Source: an uncultured Dehalococcoidia bacterium (GTDB lineage: Bacteria > Chloroflexota > Dehalococcoidia > Lucifugimonadales > CATQGZ01). Taken from it: a stretch of DNA of 64,000 nucleotides. Shown piece by piece: positions 1 to 8,357 of the stretch; the stretch's first letter is position 1; every line of letters starts with the position of its first letter. A model generated the notes under the pieces. That model had not been told where the DNA came from, searched no databases, and saw only the letters and a program-made list of their open reading frames with translations. Location of the stretch: positions 124,001 through 188,000 of the forward strand of contig OY282365.1 of NCBI GenBank assembly GCA_958295685.1. Direction: 5' to 3'. A program made the position numbers and the translations under genes.

Positions 1-21
1 GTGAATCAGGGAGGTTGAGAC

Positions 22-1126
22 ATGAGGGAGATTGCGGCGGCGCTGTCGAGGTTCAGGGGACGACTTTCCGACTTGATGGTGCGTCTTTGACCTTCCCGAC
101 AAGGAGAGGGAGATAGCCGTCATAGGGGCCGAGGCCGCGGCGCCGACGTTCTGGAGCGGGGCCGGGGCCGGCAGGCGGATGAAGAGGATGTCGATGCTGA
201 GGGAAGAGGTGGACGTGTGGCGGGGTCTGGAGTCTCAGGCCGCCGCGCTGGACGAGTTGGCCTCGCTGGGGATCGAGGAGGGGGACGACTCCCTTCTGGA
301 GACTGTGTCGGCGGAGCTGGCCGAGGCGTCGGCGGAGCTGGATCGGCTGGAGTTCGGCCTGCTGCTGTCGGGGCCATACGACGACCGGAACGCGATATTG
401 GCTCTCCACGCGGGGGCCGGGGGCGTGGAGGCTCAGGACTGGGCGGCGATGCTGATGCGGATGTATCTGCGATGGTCGGAGGGGCGCGGCTATGGGTGTG
501 AGGTGTTCGACACTTCGCCGGGTGACGAGGCTGGGATCAAGAGCGCGGTGATTCAGATATCGGGGTCTCACGCATACGGGCATCTGAAGGTGGAGCGTGG
601 GACGCATCGTCTGGTCCGGCTTTCGCCGTTCGACAGGGACCACGCGAGGCACACGTCGTTCGCGCTGGTGGAGGCTCTGCCCGAGGCGGAGGAGGGGTCG
701 GACGTGCACATAGGGCCGGATGATCTGAGGATCGAGGCGTTCAAGGCCGGCGGCGCGGGGGGTCAGAGCGTGCAGAAGAACTCGACTGCGGTTCGGATCA
801 CTCATCTGCCGACGGGGATCAAGGCCAGCTGCCAGAATGAGCGGTCTCAGCATCAGAACAAGGAGATAGCGATGCGTATCCTGACGGCGCGGCTGGCGGA
901 GCGTGAGATGGCGGAGCGGGCGGAGGCGATGGCTCTTATCAAGGGGGAGCACGTTTCGCCCCAGTGGAGCAATCAGATAAGGAGCTATGTCCTGCATCCG
1001 TACAAGATGGTCAAGGACCACAGGACGGACTTCGAGACGGCGGACGCGGAGGGGGTTTTGGACGGCGGGCTGGATGAGCTGATCAAGGCTTCTCTGACGA
1101 GCACGGTCGGCCGGTCGTCCGACTGA
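22..1126 (+). CDS. prfB: Peptide chain release factor 2 (RF2), programmed +1 frameshift
   Basis: RF2 reads UAA and UGA and triggers peptidyl-tRNA hydrolysis on the ribosome. The gene is two frames: 22-87 starts at ATG after a GGGAGG ribosome site (9-14) and runs 22 codons to CTT TGA C; the ribosome slips +1 on CTT, skips T88 and resumes at GAC 89, continuing to 1126. The joined product is about 367 aa, close to the usual 365. The SPF codon-recognition motif is near residues 201-203 and the catalytic GGQ near 246-248. The UGA-C slip site is the classic RF2 autoregulation: low RF2 favours the slip. The family is certain; the frameshift is inferred from the exact CTT-TGA-C signature and the fit of the N-terminal peptide. 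Confidence 0.95.
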
Positions 1127-1192
1127 CGGGCTGTCGACTTGAGCAGGCATAATTGGGCGAATCGGGGAATGAATTCGAAAGGGTGATGGGAG

Positions 1193-2890
1193 ATGCGAAG
1201 ACTGGTACCTGTTCTAGTGGTTCTCATGGCATTGGCGGCGGCGGCGTGCAGCGGAAACCGAGACGGAGACGTGGAGGAGACGCCAACCCCGGCGGCGACG
1301 GTGGAGTCGTCCACGTCGATGGAGCCGACATCCGAGCCTGACGACTCGGCGGCGGAATCGGAGGCGCCTGCGGTGTCCGTGGGTAAGCAGGGCGGCGTGT
1401 TCCGCCGGACGTGGTCGGATCCTCCGACCCTGGACCCGGCGCTGGTGACCGACACGACGTCGGCCGGGCTGGCGGTGGAGATATTCAGCGGTTTGGTGGC
1501 GTTCAATACCGACTTGGAGTTGGTGCCGGACATAGCGGAGCGCTGGGACGTGAGTCCCGACGGTCTGCGGTATACCTTCTATCTGAGGCCGGAGGCCAAG
1601 TTCCATGACGGGAAGCCGATTACGGCGAACGACTTCAAGTGGTCGCTAGATCGGGCGGCGAACCCCGACACCGGCTCTCCGGTGGCGGACACGTATCTGA
1701 ACGACATCATCGGCGTGGACGCGGTGCTGGAGGGTCGTGCGACGAGCATCAGCGGGGTCAAGGTGATCGACGACCACACGCTGCAGATCGAGATAGACCT
1801 GCCGAAGGCGTACTTTCTGGCGAAGCTGACCTATCCGACGGCCTACGTGCTGGACAGGGAGAACGTGGAGTCGGGGGGCCGGTCGTGGACGGACAGTCCG
1901 AACGGGAGCGGGCCGTTCAAGCTGAAGGAGTACCGCGTCGGGGAGCGTATCGTCTTGGAGCGGAATGAGAATTACTACCGCACTCCGGCGAACGTCGACT
2001 CGATACTGATGAACCTGGCCGGCGGGCAGGCGATGGCGATGTATGAGAACGACGAGATCGACATAGTGGGTGTGGGTCTGTTGAATCTGCCGCGGGTGCT
2101 GGATCCCGATGGGGACTTGAACAAGGACCTGGTCGTCGCGCCGCCTGACTTCACGGTGTCGTACATCGGGTTCAACTCGACGATGCACCCGTTCAAGGAC
2201 TCCAAGTTCAGGCAGGCGCTGAATCACGCGATAAACAAGGAGTTGATCGCAGAGGACGTACTCTCGGGGCTGGTGGTTCCGGCCTATGGGCCGCTGCCTC
2301 CGGGTTTTCCGGGGCACAACGAGTCTCTGGAGGGTCTGAGGTATGATCCCGAGCTGGCGAGGCGGCTGCTGGCGGAGTCCGATTATCCGACGCTGAGCGA
2401 CGAGGACAAGCGGATAGTGATAACGGTTCCGGGCACGGGCGGGACGATCGGTCTCGATCTGGAGGTGATTCTCCAGATGTGGGAGAGTGAGCTTGGGGTT
2501 TCCGTCGAGATACAGCAGGTGGAGTGGGCTACCTACTTGGAGGATCTGCAGGACGCCAAGTTCCAGGCGTTCGCCGGTCTCGGGTGGGAGGCGGACTACC
2601 CCGACCCGCAGGACTTTTTGGACATTCTGTTTCACTCGGAGAGCAGCACGAACCACGGGCTTTACTCCAACTCCGCGGTGGACGCGGTTCTGGAGGAGGC
2701 TCGAACGGAGCCTGACGTAGCGCGTCGGATGGAGCTGTACCGCGAGGCCGAGCAGATGATCGTCTCCGACGCTGCCTGGGTTCCGCTGTGGTATGCGGGG
2801 GAGCGGTACGTTCTGATCAAGGATCACGTGAACGATTATCGGGTCACGCCGATGATCGTACCGAAGCTGAAGCAGATATACATCGAATAG
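1193..2890 (+). CDS. Oligopeptide/dipeptide ABC transporter substrate-binding lipoprotein
   Basis: 565 aa family 5 extracellular solute-binding protein. The N-terminus is a lipoprotein signal: basic MRR, a hydrophobic run, then lipobox AAAC with the acylated Cys19. A Ser/Thr/Glu-rich linker follows to about residue 60, then the binding fold with the family hallmarks PDIAERW, VSPDGLRYTF and KFHDGKPITANDF near residues 105-145. It would sit on the outer face of the membrane and deliver peptides or similar ligands to the permeases encoded just downstream. A strong terminator follows the stop, so it is probably expressed above the level of the permeases or on its own promoter. Ligand cannot be told from sequence. 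Confidence 0.9.
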   Translation: MRRLVPVLVVLMALAAAACSGNRDGDVEETPTPAATVESSTSMEPTSEPDDSAAESEAPAVSVGKQGGVFRRTWSDPPTLDPALVTDTTSAGLAVEIFSGLVAFNTDLELVPDIAERWDVSPDGLRYTFYLRPEAKFHDGKPITANDFKWSLDRAANPDTGSPVADTYLNDIIGVDAVLEGRATSISGVKVIDDHTLQIEIDLPKAYFLAKLTYPTAYVLDRENVESGGRSWTDSPNGSGPFKLKEYRVGERIVLERNENYYRTPANVDSILMNLAGGQAMAMYENDEIDIVGVGLLNLPRVLDPDGDLNKDLVVAPPDFTVSYIGFNSTMHPFKDSKFRQALNHAINKELIAEDVLSGLVVPAYGPLPPGFPGHNESLEGLRYDPELARRLLAESDYPTLSDEDKRIVITVPGTGGTIGLDLEVILQMWESELGVSVEIQQVEWATYLEDLQDAKFQAFAGLGWEADYPDPQDFLDILFHSESSTNHGLYSNSAVDAVLEEARTEPDVARRMELYREAEQMIVSDAAWVPLWYAGERYVLIKDHVNDYRVTPMIVPKLKQIYIE

Positions 2891-2921
2891 GGCCGCGCCG
2901 CCGCGCGGTCGGTTCCGACCG

Positions 2922-2966
2922 ATTGCCCTGCCCGGAACGGCATCCGGGCAGGGCAATTGCGTTTTT
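2922..2966 (+). terminator. Rho-independent terminator after the peptide-binding protein gene
   Basis: Perfect 13-bp stem: TTGCCCTGCCCGG at 2923-2935 and CCGGGCAGGGCAA at 2944-2956, with an 8-nt loop, followed by TTGCGTTTTT. It separates the binding-protein gene from the permease pair; partial read-through would give the usual excess of binding protein over permease. Confidence 0.85.
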
Positions 2967-3032
2967 GGCGGGCTTCGCATCGTGGTAGTATGAGCTTCGG
3001 TCTCGGACGAGCCGAGTTCTGGGGGTCGAGCG

Positions 3033-4049
3033 ATGTGGGTGTACATAGCGCGGCGTCTGCTGTGGCTGCCCGTCCTGCTTTTCATGGTGTCCGCGGTCAC
3101 GTTCGCCCTGTTCAGGGTCGTGCCGGGCGACCCTGTGACGACGATGCTGGGGTCGAGGTACAACGAGGCGACGGCTGAGAGGCTTCGGGAGGCGCTGAAC
3201 CTCGATCGGCCGCTTGCGGTGCAGTATGCCTCCTACATGTGGGGGGTGATCAGGCCGAAGATGCACACTGTGCGATTCGGCGAGGAGGGCGGAGCGGAGT
3301 TCAGGGCGCCGTTTCTGGGTCTGGACTTTGGCGAGAGCTTCCGGTTCCGCGGGCGGGCGGTGGGGCCTCTGCTGCGGTCGAAGATGTGGGTCTCGTTACA
3401 GGTCAACACGGCGGCCATGGTGGTGGCGTTGGGTATCGGTTTGCCTCTGGGGTTCTGGGTGGCTCACAGGCAGGGTTCGTGGCTGGATCCGGCGACGGTC
3501 GCGGCGGGGGTGATTCTGGCGTCGATTCCGATCATGGTGACGGGGCCGGCGATTCTGTGGGCGGGGTGTCTGAGGCTCGACCTGATCCCGTGCTCCGGGT
3601 GGGGGGGTCTGTTCGACGCGCGGATATTGTCGGTCATGCTGGCGATGGGGATTCCCGGGGTCGCGGGGTTCGTTCGGCTGATGCGCGCGAGCACTCTGGA
3701 CGTGATGGGGCAGGACTTCATACGCACGGCTCACTCGAAGGGGCTGTCCGGGGTTGCGATCGACTACAGGCACGTCCTGAGGAACGCGCTCATCCCGATA
3801 ATCACGATATTGGCCTTTTCTCTCTCCGGGATGCTGACGACGAGCTTCGTTGCCGAGCGGATATTCGGCATTCCGGGGGTGGGCAGCTTCGCGATCGATT
3901 CGCTGTTCAACAGGGACTACCCGGTGATGATGGGTTTGACGATCATAGTCACCACGGCTTTCGTGCTTTCGATACTGGCGGCTGACATAGCGTATGCCTA
4001 CGTGGACCCGCGGATTCGCTACGACGCGAATCAGGGGGGGGCGGCGTAG
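3033..4049 (+). CDS. Peptide ABC transporter permease, DppB/OppB type
   Basis: 338 aa inner-membrane permease. It begins with the typical MWVYIARRLLW membrane anchor, has a periplasmic insert to about residue 130, then five membrane segments with the cytoplasmic EAA-type coupling loop (RTAHSKGLSG...RNALIPI) near residues 232-256 that contacts the ATPase. It pairs with the downstream permease, whose GTG start overlaps this stop by one base. A TAGTAT box at 2986-2991 could be the -10 of its promoter, but the -35 is poor. No ATPase genes follow, which is unusual for this family. Confidence 0.9.
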   Translation: MWVYIARRLLWLPVLLFMVSAVTFALFRVVPGDPVTTMLGSRYNEATAERLREALNLDRPLAVQYASYMWGVIRPKMHTVRFGEEGGAEFRAPFLGLDFGESFRFRGRAVGPLLRSKMWVSLQVNTAAMVVALGIGLPLGFWVAHRQGSWLDPATVAAGVILASIPIMVTGPAILWAGCLRLDLIPCSGWGGLFDARILSVMLAMGIPGVAGFVRLMRASTLDVMGQDFIRTAHSKGLSGVAIDYRHVLRNALIPIITILAFSLSGMLTTSFVAERIFGIPGVGSFAIDSLFNRDYPVMMGLTIIVTTAFVLSILAADIAYAYVDPRIRYDANQGGAA

Positions 4050-5017
4050 TGGCATTCCTCAATCGGGCGCCGGCGGTCGGCCTGGAGACCCGAAGGAGGG
4101 GTCACCTGGCCCGGGCGTGGTCGCGGCTCACGCGGAAGAAGATAGCGATGGCGTGCGTGATAACGCTGGTCGTGCTGTACGGTTCGGGGATATTCGCGCA
4201 GTTCGCGGCTCCCTACGGGTATACGGAGCCGCACTATGACCGTATCAGGCAGCCTCCGAGCCTGGCGCATCCGTTCGGCACCGACCGGCAGGGGGGCCGC
4301 GACATGCTCTCCAGGGTCATGTGGGGGGTGCAGAACACGGTGATCATCACCGTCATCGCGGTGGTGACCGGGGGTCTGGTTCTCGGTGTCACGCTGGGTC
4401 TGGTGTCGGGTTACTTCGGGGGCCGTGTGGACGCGGTGATAAGCAGGGTGGGGGAGTTTTCCGCGGCCTTCCCCGAGGTACTGCTGATGATAGTCATTGC
4501 GGCGACGGTGAAGCCGAGGCTGCTGGTGTGGGTCAGGTGGCTGGAGGACAATACCTTCATGGATAACCTGGTGAGGGTCGGCGTCCAGGACTACGTGGCG
4601 ATCTCGGTGGCTCTGGTGGCCTTCTCCTGGTTCGGCATGGCTAGGATAGTGCGCGGGCAGGTTCTGGTGCTCAAGGCGACGCAGTACGTGGAGGCTGCGA
4701 GGGCGCTGGGGTCGTCGACGCCGAGGGTGCTGTTCAATCATCTCCTGCCGAACTCGATCAGCATCGTGGTGGTGGTGGTCAGTTCCAGCATGGGGGCGCT
4801 GGTCTTTGCGGAGATCGTCCTGGGCTTCCTGGGTCTGGGGATACAGCCGCCTCGTCCGAGTCTGGGGCAGATGCTTCTTCAGGCTGGGAACATCGAGACC
4901 CTTCAGAACGAGTGGTGGATGCTGGTGTTCCCTTCGGTAGTGGTCTGGCTGATAATCCTCTCGTGGACTCTCCTGGGGGACGCTCTGGTAGACGTCCTGA
5001 ACCCTCGGACCAGGTAG
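4049..5017 (+). CDS. Peptide ABC transporter permease, DppC/OppC type
   Basis: 322 aa permease, GTG start overlapping the previous stop by 1 bp (TAGTG), which implies translational coupling. Has the N-terminal helix after KKIAMA, the HPFGTDRQGGRDMLSR motif typical of DppC proteins near residues 74-90, and the EAA loop EAARALGSS...HLLPN near residues 215-235. Forms the channel with the DppB-type partner. The next gene is an exonuclease, so the DppD/DppF ATPases must be encoded elsewhere or be shared with another transporter. Confidence 0.9.
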   Translation: MAFLNRAPAVGLETRRRGHLARAWSRLTRKKIAMACVITLVVLYGSGIFAQFAAPYGYTEPHYDRIRQPPSLAHPFGTDRQGGRDMLSRVMWGVQNTVIITVIAVVTGGLVLGVTLGLVSGYFGGRVDAVISRVGEFSAAFPEVLLMIVIAATVKPRLLVWVRWLEDNTFMDNLVRVGVQDYVAISVALVAFSWFGMARIVRGQVLVLKATQYVEAARALGSSTPRVLFNHLLPNSISIVVVVVSSSMGALVFAEIVLGFLGLGIQPPRPSLGQMLLQAGNIETLQNEWWMLVFPSVVVWLIILSWTLLGDALVDVLNPRTR

Positions 5018-5032
5018 AGAGTCGGAGACGGG

Positions 5033-5917
5033 ATGAATCTATATCTGGTGGACGGCACTTACGAGTTGTTCCGCGCGTATTTCGGGGCCCCGCCGTCGCA
5101 CGCGCCCGACGGTCGACCCGTCGGCGCGGTGAGGGGGATGGTGCGGTCGCTGCTTCTGCTGCTGAGGGAGGGGCGGGCGACGCACTTGGCCTGCGCTTTC
5201 GACCACGTCATAGAGTCTTTCCGCAACGACCTCTTCGAGGGGTACAAGACGGGCGAGGGCGTTCCTGAGGATCTGCTGCCGCAGTTCGATATTGCGGAGG
5301 AGGCGGTGTCTGCGCTGGGGATAGTGGTCTGGCCGATGGTCGAGTTCGAGGCCGACGACGCTCTGGCTACGGCGGCTGCGGTTCACGGGCCGCGCGGCGA
5401 GTTGGAGCGTGTGGTGGTGTGCTCCCCGGACAAGGATCTTGCGCAGGTGGTGGATGGGGGCCGCGTCGTGTGTCTGGACAGACGCCAGGGGGTGGAGTTG
5501 GACGAGGCGGGTGTGTGGTCGAAGTTCGGCGTGGGGCCGGAGTCGATACCGGACTATCTGGCGCTGGTCGGGGACGCCGCGGACGGTATTCCGGGCATTC
5601 CCGGATGGGGGCCGAAGAGCAGCGCGGCGCTTCTGGCGAGATACTCCCGCGTGGAGGACATACCCTCGGACTCGTCTAAGTGGGACGCGGGGCCTGTCAG
5701 GGGCGCGCGGCGGCTTGCGTCGAGCCTGTCGGAGCGGCGAGAGGAGGCGGGGCTGTACAAGCGCCTCGCCACGCTGAGGCGCGACGTTCCGTTGAAGGAG
5801 GGTCTGGACGATCTGCTCTGGGAGGGTGTTCCGCGTGAGGAGTTCAGCCGCTTTTGCGGGCGGTTCGGCTTGGAGGGGCTACTGGACGCTCCGTCACGGT
5901 GGAGGGAGGATCGGTAG
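5033..5917 (+). CDS. 5'-3' exonuclease / flap endonuclease, stand-alone PolA-N type
   Basis: 294 aa, equivalent to the N-terminal nuclease domain of DNA polymerase I. Metal-binding acidic residues are visible: VDG at 6-8, EFEADDALA near 103-111, SPDKD near 131-135, and GDAADGIPG leading into the helix-hairpin-helix GWGPKSSAAL near 178-195. It would remove 5' flaps and RNA primers in replication and repair. There is no polymerase domain; a separate Pol I or another polymerase would be needed. ATG with upstream GGAGACGGG. Its stop lies 2 bp from the 3' end of the opposing tRNA gene. Confidence 0.88.
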   Translation: MNLYLVDGTYELFRAYFGAPPSHAPDGRPVGAVRGMVRSLLLLLREGRATHLACAFDHVIESFRNDLFEGYKTGEGVPEDLLPQFDIAEEAVSALGIVVWPMVEFEADDALATAAAVHGPRGELERVVVCSPDKDLAQVVDGGRVVCLDRRQGVELDEAGVWSKFGVGPESIPDYLALVGDAADGIPGIPGWGPKSSAALLARYSRVEDIPSDSSKWDAGPVRGARRLASSLSERREEAGLYKRLATLRRDVPLKEGLDDLLWEGVPREEFSRFCGRFGLEGLLDAPSRWREDR

Positions 5918-5919
5918 AG

Positions 5920-5991
5920 TACCCCCGGTGGGACTCGAACCCACGCGCCTGGCTCCGGAGGCCAGTGCTCTATCCGCTGAGCTACGGGGGC
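5920..5991 (-). tRNA. tRNA-Arg (anticodon CCG)
   Basis: On the minus strand the cloverleaf is complete: 7-bp acceptor GCCCCCG/CGGGGGT (first pair G-U), D-arm GCTC...GAGC, anticodon stem CTGGC/GCCAG with loop CTCCGGA (anticodon CCG, reads CGG), T-arm GTGGG-TTCGAGT-CCCAC, discriminator A at 5920. CCA is not encoded. Length 72 with a 4-nt variable loop. Confidence 0.96.
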
Positions 5992-6022
5992 GCGTTGCGG
6001 CGGGCAACGAGAGGGAGAGTCA

Positions 6023-6052
6023 ACTATAACAGCGAAGCGGCTCCGCAGACAA
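6023..6052 (-). promoter_or_regulatory. Probable promoter of tRNA-Arg
   Basis: On the minus strand, TTGTCT (6047-6052) and TATAGT (6023-6028) are separated by 18 bp, placing transcription start about 25 bp before the tRNA. Match is moderate. Confidence 0.45.
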
Positions 6053-6159
6053 GGCGCGGGTCCCGAGCCAAGCGGCCCATCCGATTCGGCCGAGCGGTTT
6101 GGGGGACCGGCTGCGTCGCGAAGGCGGAATGACGGTCGTTCGAGGATGCCGGGGGCCTG

Positions 6160-7566
6160 GTGACGAGCGCGGTTCTTCAGTTGGGCGACACGGTCACGGA
6201 GCGTCGGTGCGCGCTGCGGCTCGACGCCGGGGAGGCGGCGCTGCCGCTGTCGGGTCTTCTGGACAGGTATCTCAGGCGATGTCCGTCCGGGCGCCTTCTG
6301 GAGGAGGGCCGTATCACGTCCGAGTCTCTGGAGACGCTGCTGGATTTTCAGGACCTGGTCTACTCGTGCTCGGACAGCGGGGAGCTTCGGGGGATGTATC
6401 CGGGGGTGGAGTTCGTTCAGGGCGGGCGTCCTGCGGCTTTGGAGAGGCCGCTCACGGCGCAGCCGGGTCGGGTCGGCGGTGTGGAGGTGTCGGCGCTGGA
6501 CGTCCGTATCGACCGCTCCGACGCGGGGTACGACAGGAACCGGGCCGGGTTCAACAGGCGCCGCTGGGACAGGCACGCGGAGGTGTACGAGGGGTTCGTC
6601 CGGGAGTCGCTCTCGAGGGACCACACGGAGGCCGAGGTGGAGGAGCTGCTGGAGCCTGAGACGAGCGTCCGCAGGGCCGCGCTCGTCAGGGGGCTGGCCC
6701 GGAGGGTGTGGGAGAGCGACTTCGAGAGCTATTCGAGGTTCGTGGGGCGTAGGCTGCCGTACAAGACGGGTGACGAGACGGTGCGGGGCATGTCGGCGGG
6801 CGGCGGGGGTGTGTGTTCGGAGAAGGTTCAGGCGCTGCGGTTCCTCACCGACCACTTTGGCATAGAGTCCGAGATTCTGCTCGCGGGCGCGGACGCGCCG
6901 GGCCCGGTTCCCGCGGAGCGGCTCAGGGAGATGCTGGACACCTTCGACTTCAGGTTTGCCAAGAGGCACATGCGTTACTGGCAGCACAGCGCTCTGCTCT
7001 ACGACGTGGGCGGCTCCTGGGCGCTGGTGGACGCCACCAACGGGAACATACCGTTTCTGTTCCTGGAGGGCGAGGAGAGCGGGAGGATGCTGTCGGAGGA
7101 GGAGAAGGAGCCGATCGTGGTGAGGATGGCGGTTCAGACCGAGAGGATGTACTACCATCGGGTGTCTCAGGACATACCGGAGGACCTGTTCTTCGCTATG
7201 GAGAGCTGGGTGCCGGACATCGACCTGGTGCAGGTGTTCGATAACGAGCTTGGGCTGATGATCTCGTCGGGCTACTTCGTGACGCCGATCGTGTACAAGA
7301 ACGAGGCGGACTATGAGCGGCTCAGGGAGGGGTACGCGGCTGCGGCTGCTGCGGCGGGTCTGGACTTCCATGCGACTCCAGACTGGAGCCTGGACTCTCG
7401 CTTGGGTGAGGGGTTCGCCGTCGAGAGTCCGTCGGCCGCCGAGAAGATTCTGGCAGCCCGCGACCATCTGCTGGCCCGCTATAACAGGTGGGAGGCGGCG
7501 GAGCACGACGCGGGCCTGGTCGTGATCGCTCTGGGGTCCAATGGCGGCGCGCTACCGATCCCCTGA
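6160..7566 (+). CDS. Transglutaminase-fold (cysteine protease-like) protein, first gene of the SecA-like operon
   Basis: 468 aa, GTG start after GGGGG. No signal peptide or membrane segment, so cytosolic. The middle carries a transglutaminase-type triad in the right order and context: Cys219 in GGGGVCSEK, His276 in YWQHSALL, and Asp291 in WALVDATNG. That is the pattern of transglutaminase-like and arylamine N-acetyltransferase-like enzymes, whose members hydrolyse, cross-link or acyl-transfer through the Cys. The N-terminal ~200 residues and the C-terminal ~150 are not recognised. It opens an operon in which the next start lies inside its 3' end (26-bp overlap). Substrate is unknown; action on a neighbour-encoded protein is only a hypothesis. 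Confidence 0.7.
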   Translation: MTSAVLQLGDTVTERRCALRLDAGEAALPLSGLLDRYLRRCPSGRLLEEGRITSESLETLLDFQDLVYSCSDSGELRGMYPGVEFVQGGRPAALERPLTAQPGRVGGVEVSALDVRIDRSDAGYDRNRAGFNRRRWDRHAEVYEGFVRESLSRDHTEAEVEELLEPETSVRRAALVRGLARRVWESDFESYSRFVGRRLPYKTGDETVRGMSAGGGGVCSEKVQALRFLTDHFGIESEILLAGADAPGPVPAERLREMLDTFDFRFAKRHMRYWQHSALLYDVGGSWALVDATNGNIPFLFLEGEESGRMLSEEEKEPIVVRMAVQTERMYYHRVSQDIPEDLFFAMESWVPDIDLVQVFDNELGLMISSGYFVTPIVYKNEADYERLREGYAAAAAAAGLDFHATPDWSLDSRLGEGFAVESPSAAEKILAARDHLLARYNRWEAAEHDAGLVVIALGSNGGALPIP

Positions 7567-8347
7567 CAATTTGGAGGAACTGCTGGACCGCGCCTTCCGC
7601 TCGGCGTCGAGGGCGCGGTTCTACGCGGAGAGGCTGGGCGGGGCCGCGTCCTTCGAGCAGGTTCCTCTCACGCCTCTGGCGGTCTATCGGCGTCAGCGTC
7701 TGGCGGACGTGTTGGCCGCGCCTTCCAGGGTGAATTGGATCGCTGGGCCATACGGGGGGCAGCGCGCCTGCTCGGTGGCCGCGGCCGAGGGAGACGAAGA
7801 GACGGAGGTCAGGTATGAGCTTCTTGCCGACGCGGTGACCGGGGGCTTGGAGTCGAGCGAGGGTCATACGGCCGTGGTGGCGGCCTCGAGCCGCCGCCTG
7901 TGGTTCGGGGCGGAGACTGCCGCCGTGCTGACGAGGGCGGGCATACCCGCCCATCTGACCGCCGCCGCGGGCGGCTCTTGGGCGCGCCGATTTCTGAGGG
8001 AGACGTCGCCGGGCGTGGTCGTCGTCCTTTCCGACGCCGTCACGGAGGGGGACCTGCCCTGTTCGGTGGGGTTGTGCGTCACCTTCCGCAGGCCGGGCTT
8101 CGTCGAGCGGGCGCGGCAGGTGGATCTGTATTTGGTCGAGGAGATCGGGCTTCTGGCGCAGTCGGACGGCTGCGGCGTGTATGCGCCCAACAGGGACGTG
8201 TTCCACTTCGAGAGGTCGGGTGACGGGTATCTGGTCGTCACCTCGCTTTACAACGCCGTCCGCCCAGTGGTAAGAATCAAGACCGAGGACAGGGTGGACT
8301 TCACGGGGGACGGCTCGTTCAGGCTCACGGGGCCCTCTCGTTCATGA
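7541..8347 (+). CDS. Degenerate PaaK-like (adenylate-forming family) protein
   Basis: 268 aa. It resembles phenylacetate-CoA ligase/F390-synthetase-like proteins at both ends: the N-terminal SRARFYAERLG...FEQVPLTPL block and the C-terminal YLVVTSLYNAVRPVVRIKTEDRVDF block (the usual TSL...PLIRYRTGD region). The ATP-binding Ser/Thr/Gly P-loop expected between them is replaced by GPYGGQRA, and the protein is about 150 residues shorter than the family norm. It is therefore probably catalytically inactive, perhaps a scaffold or partner for the intact homologue at 9419. Starts within the preceding gene. Confidence 0.6.
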   Translation: MAARYRSPDNLEELLDRAFRSASRARFYAERLGGAASFEQVPLTPLAVYRRQRLADVLAAPSRVNWIAGPYGGQRACSVAAAEGDEETEVRYELLADAVTGGLESSEGHTAVVAASSRRLWFGAETAAVLTRAGIPAHLTAAAGGSWARRFLRETSPGVVVVLSDAVTEGDLPCSVGLCVTFRRPGFVERARQVDLYLVEEIGLLAQSDGCGVYAPNRDVFHFERSGDGYLVVTSLYNAVRPVVRIKTEDRVDFTGDGSFRLTGPSRS

Positions 8348-8357
8348 CGGCGGAGCG

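Noticed and set aside
88..90. Nonsense mutation in prfB
   Set aside because: The TGA is in the conserved CTT-TGA-C slip context of RF2 and the +1 frame restores full-length RF2.
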